A DNA stretch of 64,000 nucleotides from Paenibacillus sp. MAHUQ-63 (lineage in GTDB: Bacteria; Bacillota; Bacilli; Paenibacillales; NBRC-103111). A program made the translations under genes and the position numbers. The notes beneath the pieces are model-generated. The model was not told the origin of the DNA. It worked only from the letters and a program-made list of their open reading frames with translations, and did not search any database. Of this stretch, positions 17,420-25,745 are shown in pieces. The stretch is from contig NZ_JARADB010000001.1 of assembly GCF_028765165.1 (NCBI RefSeq), positions 186,001-250,000 on the forward strand. The letters are read 5' to 3'. Within the stretch, counting starts at the first letter, position 1. Every line of letters starts with the position of its first letter.

Positions 17420-18646
17420 TCATCTATCCTCCAAAGCGTTCCCATCTGCATCGTAATGGCGAATATGCGCAATTAAGTCTTCATAATTCACCCATGCAAT
17501 CCCAACCTTCTGATCCGCAGCGCCGTACGAAATAATCAAATCGTCGCCGACTACAATGCCGGCCGTTGCGAACAGACACGGGGTCGGATAGTCCGAAGGC
17601 ATCTCCCAATCCTGCTGCGCAAACATCAGACGATCGGGACACCGGTGCGTGACGACAGGGAAGTCATTATCGCGCTCTTTCACGATCATGAAGGATTGGG
17701 TATAGCCGAAATGTACATCTTTCTTGCCGTGATAAGAGATAAGCCATTCATCTTCGGAAATTTGCAGCGGCGGCCAGCTGGCGCCAATACGGTCTTCCTC
17801 CCAATCGAATATGCCGGTTGCCATGAGGCGATGTGTGGCTTCAGACGTCGCGAGATCCTCGATCCGCTCAGCAGCGGCAACAAAAATGGATGGCATCCCG
17901 GCTGCTTCTCCGCCCGGGAAATGAGCCGGGTTCATCGGCCTGTGCAGAAGCACATACTGCCGCTTACCGTCTATCATCATTTTCTCAGGAAACAGGAACA
18001 CATCGCGATTATCGCTCCGTGCCCCATCCGTTAGCGGGCATACGTATGTGAAAGCCTCCTCGTAATGACCTGCCTTCAGCTTATCCAAATTCAGTTTATA
18101 CAGCACCGTCACCGTTTCGTTCATTCGAGCGGTGACATGGAACGGTTCATCGCCAGTGAGCGCCCACTCCGGCACATAGTCATACCGGGTCTGGACGGGA
18201 GGGTCTTGATCCACTAACCAATAAGGGCCAGGCGGGAACAGCCTGCATGCCACCGAGACATACCATTCGCCTTCCACCTGAAAAATGCGAGGATCTTCGA
18301 TGCAGCCATTGGCATAATCCTTCACAAGCTCGCCGTTCACATTATGAATGACAATGTCAGCTTCGTTCCAATTCAAGCTTGGCGCCAGCGCAGGACGCGA
18401 GAAGTCGGCCTCCCAGGTCGCTCCAAGATCGTCGCTGAACGCATAACCCAGAAAGATCGGATACGGATCATGCTTGCCTTCCAATCGCTTCTGCGACCAT
18501 GGCCCTGTCGCCCGGAACAGCATATGCAGCCTGTCGGAAACGGGATCTTTGACGATGGCGGGATTAAGGACCATCTTGCTTGCCCAATCACAACCCGCAG
18601 CAGGTTCTAACACCGGTTGGGATGAATATTTGAATTGAGGTGCCAT
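17420..18646 (-). CDS. GH130-family glycoside phosphorylase/hydrolase
   Basis: A 408-residue five-bladed beta-propeller enzyme. Family 130 members phosphorolyse or hydrolyse beta-mannosides (beta-1,4-mannosyl-glucose, beta-1,2-mannobiose and related). Diagnostic phrases are NPAIVKDP, YANGCIEDPRIF with the catalytic aspartate, LISYHGKKD and DLIISYGAADQKVGIA. There is no signal peptide, so it acts on imported oligosaccharides in the cytoplasm. AGGAGG precedes the ATG by 11 bases. It is divergent from an AraC regulator that probably controls it. Context with GH38 and GH125 further on supports mannose-containing substrates. Phosphorylase and hydrolase cannot be told apart here. Confidence 0.85.
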   Translation of the reverse strand: MAPQFKYSSQPVLEPAAGCDWASKMVLNPAIVKDPVSDRLHMLFRATGPWSQKRLEGKHDPYPIFLGYAFSDDLGATWEADFSRPALAPSLNWNEADIVIHNVNGELVKDYANGCIEDPRIFQVEGEWYVSVACRLFPPGPYWLVDQDPPVQTRYDYVPEWALTGDEPFHVTARMNETVTVLYKLNLDKLKAGHYEEAFTYVCPLTDGARSDNRDVFLFPEKMMIDGKRQYVLLHRPMNPAHFPGGEAAGMPSIFVAAAERIEDLATSEATHRLMATGIFDWEEDRIGASWPPLQISEDEWLISYHGKKDVHFGYTQSFMIVKERDNDFPVVTHRCPDRLMFAQQDWEMPSDYPTPCLFATAGIVVGDDLIISYGAADQKVGIAWVNYEDLIAHIRHYDADGNALEDR

Positions 18647-18768
18647 GTGTGCAAGTGCCTCCTAGACCATATTTTACTCCTCCTAAGCATAAGTTAAGGA
18701 TGAATGCGAATAAATAGACATAATCGACGAGATCTACAAATGATGTCGTTTTTTTCACATTCTACCGT

Positions 18769-18814
18769 TATAATAAACTTAGGACGGAAGAACGGAAGAA
18801 TGGAAGAACGGAGG
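18769..18814 (+). promoter_or_regulatory. -10 box and 8-bp tandem repeat before the AraC gene
   Basis: A perfect TATAAT is at 18769-18774. It is followed by three and a half copies of an 8-base unit CGGAAGAA (18785-18814), the last of which contains the GGAGG that could serve as ribosome binding site, although it is 19 bases from the GTG start. Confidence 0.45.
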
Positions 18815-18833
18815 AAAGCAGCTGCAAACACCG

Positions 18834-19724
18834 GTGGTTTACGAAAACTTAAATATTAAACACCAGATGGGCAATATGTTGATCAATATTTTATATATCA
18901 ATTATGAACCCCCCGTTCCTTCCTGGTACTACGGCAATCATTGCCACAGCAGCTATGAACTGCATTTTATTCCGAAAGGCAGAGGGCTGCTGCGGGTGTC
19001 GCACCAACAATTTCAAATTGAACCTGGCATTTTCTACGTGACGGGGCCCGGGGTGTACCACGAGCAGCTTGCCGATCGGGATGATCCGATGAGCGAGTAT
19101 TGCATTAATTTTGAGATCAAAATCCGGTCCGGGAGGCAGACCAAGGGCAGCACCTATCTCCAATCGGAAATCGACGAGGTCCTGCGAACCTTAACGAACA
19201 CCCGCTTCTGGTTCGGCAAAGACGAGTTCCGTACGGTCTTGCTGTTCGAATCCATCCTGAAAGAACTCGAGCTGCAATATTTGGGCTACTATACGGTGGT
19301 ACAAAGCTTAGTGAGTCAAATCATTATGAACGCCGTTCGCTCTTTTACTCAACATAAGAAATCCAACTATTATATCCCTCTTAAAATTCCCGACGACTCC
19401 CGGCGCTATATCGCCGATACCTATTTCGACGATCCATCTCAAGAGCTTACCCCGGAAGCATTGGCCGGGAAGATCGGCGTTAGCGTTCGTCAACTGGAAC
19501 GGATCATGAAACAATATTATGGCGTCACATTCAAAGAGAAGCTGCTCGAAACCCGGTTGGAGCTTGCCAAACATCTGTTGCGAAGCGGTGAACTGCCCAT
19601 CCATCTGATCGCCGAGCGAACCGGCTTTCGGTCCGCGAGCTATTTCTCCAAAACCTTTCGCGAACAGGTATCTCTTACGCCTCAACAATACCGCAGGCAG
19701 GAAGCTGAGGAACCCGCACTGTAG
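18834..19724 (+). CDS. AraC-family transcriptional regulator with cupin sensor
   Basis: A 296-residue regulator. The N-terminal ~150 residues form a cupin-like sugar-binding domain (HCHSSYELHFIPKGRG, then FYVTGPGVYHEQ). The C-terminal ~100 residues hold the two helix-turn-helix motifs of AraC proteins: LTPEALAGKIGVSVRQLERIM and LPIHLIAERTGFRSASYFSKTFREQ, ending LTPQQYRR. The start is uncertain: the GTG at 18834 is 19 bases after GGAGG, while a CTG at 18822 or an ATG at 18867 are possible. Divergent position from the GH130 gene suggests it activates that gene in response to a sugar. Confidence 0.85.
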   Translation: MVYENLNIKHQMGNMLINILYINYEPPVPSWYYGNHCHSSYELHFIPKGRGLLRVSHQQFQIEPGIFYVTGPGVYHEQLADRDDPMSEYCINFEIKIRSGRQTKGSTYLQSEIDEVLRTLTNTRFWFGKDEFRTVLLFESILKELELQYLGYYTVVQSLVSQIIMNAVRSFTQHKKSNYYIPLKIPDDSRRYIADTYFDDPSQELTPEALAGKIGVSVRQLERIMKQYYGVTFKEKLLETRLELAKHLLRSGELPIHLIAERTGFRSASYFSKTFREQVSLTPQQYRRQEAEEPAL

Positions 19725-19831
19725 ACATTCATGGAAACAAATGTACATCGTCACCCTGGATCCGAATTTGAAGGAATCCGCTCTTCCCGAATCGAATGGC
19801 TAACTAACCATACTTCAGAGGAGCAGACATC

Positions 19832-20128
19832 ATGAATACGGCACATAAGATTACAACCCAGGATAAATATTTTTTGACCGTTGAAATAACCGATTATTTT
19901 GGCGTCCGCACGGAGCAGTTGGAGTTATTCGTTGACATCGGGACCAAACCGACGGTCGGGCATTATATCGATTTGTTCTTAAGACATTATGATCTAGAGG
20001 TTGAATTGAAAAATATTGCGCCTGCGATGGAGTTTAAAATTCTTCATCCCAAACCGCAGGGAATACGCGTCCTGAAGGCCATCCGGCTATCCAGAGACTG
20101 GACTTACAAGCCGATTACTAAGCTATAA
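19832..20128 (+). CDS. Small hypothetical protein, 98 residues
   Basis: A soluble basic/acidic mixed protein starting MNTAHKITTQDKYFLTVEITDYFGVRTEQLEL. No known motif, signal peptide or membrane helix is seen. GAGGAG lies eight bases before the ATG and a strong terminator follows the stop, so it is very likely a real single gene. Predicted beta-rich N-terminal half and the closing phrase LSRDWTYKPITKL do not match a family I know. Confidence 0.65.
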   Translation: MNTAHKITTQDKYFLTVEITDYFGVRTEQLELFVDIGTKPTVGHYIDLFLRHYDLEVELKNIAPAMEFKILHPKPQGIRVLKAIRLSRDWTYKPITKL

Positions 20129-20140
20129 GTCAAATGAAGA

Positions 20141-20185
20141 AGCAGCTGCTCCGGGCGATGCGCCCGCCATGAGCGGCTGCTTTTT
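20141..20185 (+). terminator. Strong terminator after the 98-residue protein gene
   Basis: A 10-base stem GCAGCTGCTC/GAGCGGCTGC (one G-T pair), with an inner GGGCG/CGCCC hairpin, runs into TTTTT. Confidence 0.85.
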
Positions 20186-20278
20186 GCATTGGCGGCAGAC
20201 GTCATGATGCTCGTCCGCATCTTGCTGCATCCATGAAAAGTCTGGCAGGAAAGCCGAATAGCGTGATAGACTTATCCC

Positions 20279-20292
20279 TATAAGCGCTTACA
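20279..20292. promoter_or_regulatory. cre-like site (CcpA) before the GMC oxidoreductase gene
   Basis: TATAAGCGCTTACA differs at one position from the TGWAANCGNTNNCA consensus (read on the minus strand as TGTAAGCGCTTATA). The same 14 bases recur before the glycoside hydrolase gene at 59542. Confidence 0.7.
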
Positions 20293-20392
20293 TCCACATT
20301 CCCTCCACGAACCACTGCATAAGCGATATAAGCCCTTGAATCTTTTCATGATTGGAATTCGTTGGCCTCGACGGGGAAAGGAGCGTACGTTC

Positions 20393-20449
20393 ATGAAGCT
20401 GCCATTTGACCTTGCAAGGAGACTGGAAATCAGGGGTGGAGGAAGATGA
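20393..20449 (+). CDS. 18-codon leader ORF overlapping the GMC gene start
   Basis: An AAAGGAG site nine bases before ATG 20393 opens a short frame encoding MKLPFDLARRLEIRGGGR, which ends in a TGA that overlaps the start codon of the next gene (ATGA). The ribosome site is stronger in spacing than that of the main gene. It could couple translation or act as a leader peptide; it may also be chance. It is too short for domain assignment. Confidence 0.4.
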   Translation: MKLPFDLARRLEIRGGGR

Positions 20450-22587
20450 AACTCGGTGATAACTATGATTTATCGGATGAAACATACGCGATTGTAAGCG
20501 TTATCGCAGATCGGCTCATTCCGAAGGATGCTTGGCCTTCGGCAACCGAAGGCGGCGTTACGGAATATGTGAAGCGGCGCGCCCAGGAGGATCCCGGCAC
20601 TTGGAAAGATGTCATCGAACCCGGGTTGCGCGCCCTGGATGCGGAGGCTGCCGCCTTGCATGGTCACCCCTTCTCTCAGCTGTCGGGTGACAAGCAGGAT
20701 GCATTGTTACAAGAGCTTGAGCTTGATCGTACCCGTAGCAGCTGGCCTGTTTCGCCTTCGGCGAAGCTTTTCTTTGCTGCCATTCTGAACCTGGTTGCTG
20801 AAGGATATTATGGAAGTCCGGAAGCCGGCGGGAATCTCGGCGGGAAGTCCTGGGAGATGCTTGGCTTCCGCCCGGGGCCCGTATCGGGTACCGGCGCCGC
20901 GAATCCGGAGACGGATCTGCCGCAGCGAACGATCGAACAGCTTCGTGAAGAGTATGATGCAATCGTCGTGGGAGCCGGGGCCGGGGGCTCGGTGGCAGCG
21001 GCCGTATTGGCCGAAGCGGGGCTCCGCGTGCTCGTCGTTGAGCGCGGAAGCTGGCTTCGCTTCGACCAGGTAGGCAGCGATCATCTCCGCAATCACCGGT
21101 TAAGTAAATATGGCCACAATACAGGGCCGGAGCTGGAAGGCCATCCCCGCACGATCGTGCTGGCGGACGGCACCGAACGGATTACAGCCCCTATCGATGG
21201 CGGCTATCATAATAACGCGATGACGGTTGGCGGCGGCACACGCGTGTATGGAGCGCAAGCCTGGAGATTTCATCCGGATGACTTTCGGATGGCGACCCGT
21301 TACGGCATACCGGACGGAAGCTCCCTTCGCGATTGGCCGCTTAGTTACGAGGAGCTTGAACCTTATTATGAGCGCGCAGAATGGGAAATCGGCGTCTCGG
21401 GAGACGGAGACGCACACCGCGGATGCGGAGATCGTCAGCGGCCATACCCGATGCCGCCATTGCCCAGTACGCTGGAAGCGGAGCGTTTGGCGCGTGCGGC
21501 GGCAAAGCTGGGGTGGGACGCAGGACCTGTCCCCCTTCTCATCAATTCCGTCGAGCGCGACGGCCGTTCCGCCTGCGGGAGGTGCGGGCAGTGCGTCGGG
21601 TTCGCCTGTCCGACGAACAGCAAGAACGGCGGTCACAATACGATGCTCGTGCGCGCCATGGCTACCGGCAACTGCGATCTGATCTGCGATGCGATGGTCG
21701 AACGAATCGACACTGAGGGAGGCAAACACGCTACCGGCGTTCGGCTTGTGCAGGCTGCGGGAGGCTCGCTCCGGCGGCTCCAGGTGCGGGCAGGGCACGT
21801 GATCGTTGCTGCCGGCGCCATTGAAAGTGCGCGGCTGCTCCTCCATTCGGCGAGCGATGCCGAACCGGACGGCATCGGCAACCGGTACGGGCAGGTCGGA
21901 AGGAACCTTCAGGGCCATGTGTATTCGGGAGCCTACGGCCTCTTTGGCGAGCCGGTCCAAGACGGACTTGGACCCGGGGTAAGCATCGCCACCCGTCACT
22001 TTGCCCACGGCAACGGAGGCGGGATCATCGGCGGCGGGATGCTGGCCAATGAGTTCACCCGGCTGCCCCTCATTCACTGGTACCGCGCGTTAGCACCCGA
22101 TGCCGTGCGGTGGGGTGCCGCCGGGAAGGCTGCAATGCGCGAGAGCTACCTGCGCACCAGCCATGTCCAGGGCCCGATCCAGGACATTCCGACGCCCGAG
22201 GAGAGAGTAAGGCTCTCCCCGGCGGTCAAAGACCGCTTCGGCATGCCCGTCGCCCGGCTTTCGGGAAGTGTCCACCCCGAGTCGCTTCGCGCCTCCGCCA
22301 TGCTGGCGGAGCGCGCGGAGACTTGGCTCTGGGCGGCCGGCGCGCGCCGGGTTTGGCGGACTCAGCCGGGCGGAGAACTTAGTGCGGGACAGCATCAGGC
22401 GGGAACCTTGCGCATGGGGGACGACCCGGCGGTTTCCGTTACCGATCCGAACGGCCGCGTTCACGGATATGACAATCTCTGGGTGAGCGACGGCTCCGTC
22501 CATGTAACCAATGGCGGCGTGAATCCGGTGCTGACGATTCTGGCCTTGGCTTTCCGCACAGCCGGAAATCTGGTTAGGCATGGCTAA
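20446..22587 (+). CDS. GMC-family FAD oxidoreductase fused to gluconate 2-dehydrogenase subunit 3-like domain
   Basis: A 713-residue flavoenzyme, probably a sugar, sugar-acid or polyol dehydrogenase. Residues 1-~145 resemble the gluconate 2-dehydrogenase gamma/subunit 3 family (ADRLIPKDAWPSATEGG, then AILNLVAEGYYGSPEAGG). The FAD domain starts with VVGAGAGGSVAA (first Gly at 176). A four-cysteine motif C377-x2-C380-x2-C383-x4-C388 lies in the middle. The C-terminal GMC part has QHQAGTLRMGDD and NGGVNPVLTILA with the catalytic His/Asn region. No Tat signal is visible, although relatives are often secreted complexes of separate subunits. A cre site and leader ORF precede it; its stop codon is the first base triplet of a repeat element. 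Confidence 0.85.
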   Translation: MKLGDNYDLSDETYAIVSVIADRLIPKDAWPSATEGGVTEYVKRRAQEDPGTWKDVIEPGLRALDAEAAALHGHPFSQLSGDKQDALLQELELDRTRSSWPVSPSAKLFFAAILNLVAEGYYGSPEAGGNLGGKSWEMLGFRPGPVSGTGAANPETDLPQRTIEQLREEYDAIVVGAGAGGSVAAAVLAEAGLRVLVVERGSWLRFDQVGSDHLRNHRLSKYGHNTGPELEGHPRTIVLADGTERITAPIDGGYHNNAMTVGGGTRVYGAQAWRFHPDDFRMATRYGIPDGSSLRDWPLSYEELEPYYERAEWEIGVSGDGDAHRGCGDRQRPYPMPPLPSTLEAERLARAAAKLGWDAGPVPLLINSVERDGRSACGRCGQCVGFACPTNSKNGGHNTMLVRAMATGNCDLICDAMVERIDTEGGKHATGVRLVQAAGGSLRRLQVRAGHVIVAAGAIESARLLLHSASDAEPDGIGNRYGQVGRNLQGHVYSGAYGLFGEPVQDGLGPGVSIATRHFAHGNGGGIIGGGMLANEFTRLPLIHWYRALAPDAVRWGAAGKAAMRESYLRTSHVQGPIQDIPTPEERVRLSPAVKDRFGMPVARLSGSVHPESLRASAMLAERAETWLWAAGARRVWRTQPGGELSAGQHQAGTLRMGDDPAVSVTDPNGRVHGYDNLWVSDGSVHVTNGGVNPVLTILALAFRTAGNLVRHG

Positions 22588-22767
22588 CGGACACAGCGGC
22601 CCTTATTCGGCCAATGATGGCCGAATTGGCATTCTAACGGACACCAATGTCCCTATTTGCCGATGCGTATGCCATTTGCGCCCCATTTGCGGTAAATAAG
22701 CGCTTCGGTGTCCGTTACATTGGCCGCGCGCCCACATTCCTGGGTTTAACGGCCGTGGTGTCCGTTA
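22585..22767. repeat. Palindromic intergenic element with TAACGGACAC motifs
   Basis: TAACGGACAC occurs in direct orientation at 22585-22594 and 22635-22644 and inverted (GTGTCCGTTA) at 22708-22717 and 22758-22767, spaced 50 bases apart in each pair. The element starts at the stop codon of the GMC gene. The rest of the 422-base gap, up to the terminator at 22962, is GC-rich and holds no supported gene. Confidence 0.85.
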
Positions 22768-22961
22768 AACCTGGCGGCAGCACAGCGCGCTGGCACGTGC
22801 TCGGCAGGAGACGCGTACTCCTGCCAAGTGCGCCGCGCTGGCACAAGCGCATCTCCGGCAGGCACGCGCTCCCGCCTCTATGCAGCGCCGCCCCCCTGCC
22901 CGAGCCGCCTAATAGCCTGCGCGGCGCATAAAGCTTGCCGCCCGCAGGCCGCCAAACGCAC

Positions 22962-23005
22962 AAAGGGCGCCCCCCAGCCATTCACATAGCTGGGGGGCGC
23001 CCTTT
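22962..23005 (-). terminator. Terminator of the mannosidase operon
   Basis: A perfect 17-base stem (AAAGGGCGC... with its complement ending GCGCCCTTT) and a 10-base loop lie just after the GH38 stop codon; both sides end in TTT/AAA, so it can act in both directions. Confidence 0.85.
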
Positions 23006-23009
23006 ACGT

Positions 23010-25742
23010 TTAGCTGCGGCGAGCAACGCCGAGCGTGACGATTTCGCAAGCACCTACCGGCAGCGACAATCGGCCGTCCGAGACAGCTGCGTCGACGCGC
23101 TCCCCGTGCTCTTCGAGGATCGTGCTCTTGTAGAAATAGTAGTGCGGAATACCGGCCTTCAGCTTCAATTCTGCAGCTTGAGGCCTCATGTTGTACCAAC
23201 GGAGCAGCAAATCTCCGGTTCCTTCGTTCATTTTCAACGAGGAGAAAGCCAGCTCCTCGCCTTCCCACTGGAATAGCCCGAACGTAGGCGCAATGCTTCC
23301 CCCGTGAACCTCCGTCTGGCATAATGTCCACGGAATCTGGAATTGATAGGCTTCCGCATATGCCCTGGACTGCATACTGGAGTTACTGTACGGAATGAGC
23401 TCCATGCGTGCCGTATGCTCGCCGAGACACTGCGCCTCCGGCGTCGGGAACAAGCCCCAGTCGCCAAGCTCGCCAACCGCACGGAGCAGCGTTACCGCAA
23501 TCGTATTGCGTCCGTCCCGCAGAACCTCATACTCGTTCAAGCCGAGGTTGGCAACAACAAGACCTGCTCCCGCCTCGCTGACATCAACGAATGCCTGTTG
23601 GTGCTGCGTATTGCTCGGATTCTCCCACTCTCCCGCCGGCGTGTTGTCGCGCTGCGGGATTTCGAACATAGAGTCCACACGGTGAACATTCGTGTTCAGA
23701 TCCGTAGGGAACAGCATCCGCAGACGGTGGTCCTTAGCCTGATTGTTGAACGCCGACTCCACTACGACCCCTTGGCCGTTGCGGCTCAGAGAAACAACGG
23801 TCCGGATCGTCATCGGCACCATATGCTTGGAACGCTGCGCTTTACGATACGGGAAGTAGACCAAGTCACGCTGTTCTTCCTCCAGCTTCTCATCCGCCGA
23901 CGCCGGGATCTCCCACGCATGGACGATTTCGATCGCCGCCTGATATGGCGTATCTTGCAGCACGCGGATTTGCGCGGCCAATCCTTTGGTCGTTCGTGCC
24001 GTTTCACCGTCCGGTTGTTTGTACATATACTCGTTGCCGATATCCCCGGTATTCTCATAGACGCCCAGATCGCGGTACGTGCGGCCGTTGGTTTTGTCCG
24101 TTACGGCGAATGAACCGTCATCCGCAATGGTTACTTTCAGAACCTCATTCTCGAGTGTCCGGTCTCCGATAAGCAGCGAGGACGTGGGAGGGAGCGTCGA
24201 CGCCTTCATCACCCAAGCGTACGTTTTCAATCCCAGCGAAGGAACTTTCCCCGCTTCGAATGTCAATCTCACTTTACGGCACATATACGGCTGACGGAAT
24301 TTGTCATCGGGCAACTCGTAGCCGAATTGCAACCCGGCGTCTTCCACCGTGCAAGGAATTTCCAGGCCATGTTCATCCACGAGCACGCGTCCGGCAAGAT
24401 CGGCTTCCTTGGCGAGACGGCTTGCTTCCTCCAGCGAGTAGCCATCGCGGAAATATAAGCGCAGCGCATCGATCTCGATAGTTACAACACCCGTACGCTC
24501 CCAACCGGATGTATTGAAGACGACAACCGGCAGTGCATCCTTCCCGAAGCTTGACGTATTAACCGCTCCGGCAATGGCACGCGAGCTTGCTTCAACGATC
24601 GCCTCGGCTACATGCCGGCTTTTCTCGAAGCGTGTGACCATTTCCCGGTGCACTTCATCGACGCTGCAGCCGCAGATGCTGTCATGCGGATGGTTCTGCA
24701 TGAGCGTCTTCCACGCATACGTGAACAGATGGTGCGGATAGTTCTCTCCGGCGCGGAGGACGTGCGCGAACGCCGCCAAGGGTTCGGCAACTTTCTCCAG
24801 CATCGCCTGCCCCAGCTGATTCATCTGCTTCAAATACACGCGCGCCGAAGCGGTGTTCACCAGCGTCGACCAGCCGTCCGTGCGCTGGCTTCGCAGCTCG
24901 CCTTTGACGGTAGAAAGCTCATGCTTCAGCGAACGCTGCACAGATTGCAAATAATCGTGAAAGTTCGAATGAACGAATACGGTATCCGGATGCAGCTCAC
25001 GCGCCGTCTGAATCGCTTCGGGCAAATCGAGCTGGATCGGCTGATGATCGCAGCCATTCATGAAGAGCAGCTCGCTTGTTGACGCATATTTCTCTGCATC
25101 CGCCAGCTTCCGCTCCCAGTAGGCTTTCGCCGCTTCCGGGTCAGCGGGAATTTCATTGCCGTTCGAATACCAATTGGCGAATAAAATGCCAAGCACCTTG
25201 GAACCGTCGGGCCCCTCCCAGATCAGCTCCGAGAACGACGATTCATAATCGCCGTCGGAGACGGTGTTGTTGAAGCCCGTCGGCTTCACGCCGCGGCCGA
25301 ACAGCGCGTTCGTAATGCCCGACTGCTGCATCAGCTGCGGCGTCTGGCCGACCAGTCCGAACGTATCGGGGAAATAGCCGATTTTGGCCACGGAGCCGTA
25401 TTTTCTCGCATCCTGATGACCGATCTGCATGTTGCGCACATTCGCTTCACTGCTGGTGAGGAACGCGTCCTGCAAAATATACCAAGGACCGATGATGATA
25501 CGGCCGTCCTGGATATATTTCTCCAATCTGCCCTTCTGATCCGGTCGTACCTGCAGGTAATCCTCCAAAATAATCGTTTGGCCGTCCAAATAAAAACTGC
25601 GGTAATTCGGGTCGTTATCCAATTTATCCAGCAAGGTGTCCACCAATTTAACAAGGCGTACATGATGCTTCTCATAAGGCAAATACCATTCCCGGTCCCA
25701 ATGCGTATGGGAAATAATATGCGCCGTTCTCTTCGTGCTCAT
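23010..25742 (-). CDS. GH38 alpha-mannosidase
   Basis: A 910-residue cytoplasmic class II alpha-mannosidase, which removes alpha-linked mannose from oligosaccharides with a bound zinc. The N-terminal zinc and active-site motif reads SHTHWDREWYLPYE (H12, H14, D16) and the nucleophile motif GYFPDTFG places the catalytic aspartate at 126. NHPHDSICGCSVDEVH carries further zinc ligands. C-terminal beta-sandwich domains complete the family layout at usual length. GAGAGGAG precedes the ATG, and the previous stop is three bases away. It is last in the transporter operon and should act on imported mannosides. Confidence 0.92.
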   Translation of the reverse strand: MSTKRTAHIISHTHWDREWYLPYEKHHVRLVKLVDTLLDKLDNDPNYRSFYLDGQTIILEDYLQVRPDQKGRLEKYIQDGRIIIGPWYILQDAFLTSSEANVRNMQIGHQDARKYGSVAKIGYFPDTFGLVGQTPQLMQQSGITNALFGRGVKPTGFNNTVSDGDYESSFSELIWEGPDGSKVLGILFANWYSNGNEIPADPEAAKAYWERKLADAEKYASTSELLFMNGCDHQPIQLDLPEAIQTARELHPDTVFVHSNFHDYLQSVQRSLKHELSTVKGELRSQRTDGWSTLVNTASARVYLKQMNQLGQAMLEKVAEPLAAFAHVLRAGENYPHHLFTYAWKTLMQNHPHDSICGCSVDEVHREMVTRFEKSRHVAEAIVEASSRAIAGAVNTSSFGKDALPVVVFNTSGWERTGVVTIEIDALRLYFRDGYSLEEASRLAKEADLAGRVLVDEHGLEIPCTVEDAGLQFGYELPDDKFRQPYMCRKVRLTFEAGKVPSLGLKTYAWVMKASTLPPTSSLLIGDRTLENEVLKVTIADDGSFAVTDKTNGRTYRDLGVYENTGDIGNEYMYKQPDGETARTTKGLAAQIRVLQDTPYQAAIEIVHAWEIPASADEKLEEEQRDLVYFPYRKAQRSKHMVPMTIRTVVSLSRNGQGVVVESAFNNQAKDHRLRMLFPTDLNTNVHRVDSMFEIPQRDNTPAGEWENPSNTQHQQAFVDVSEAGAGLVVANLGLNEYEVLRDGRNTIAVTLLRAVGELGDWGLFPTPEAQCLGEHTARMELIPYSNSSMQSRAYAEAYQFQIPWTLCQTEVHGGSIAPTFGLFQWEGEELAFSSLKMNEGTGDLLLRWYNMRPQAAELKLKAGIPHYYFYKSTILEEHGERVDAAVSDGRLSLPVGACEIVTLGVARRS

Positions 25743-25745
25743 GGC

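Noticed and set aside
22694-22704. Further cre site in AATAAGCGCTT near 22700
   Set aside because: Only the core AAGCGCTT fits; the flanks do not, and it lies inside the palindromic repeat element between convergent genes.
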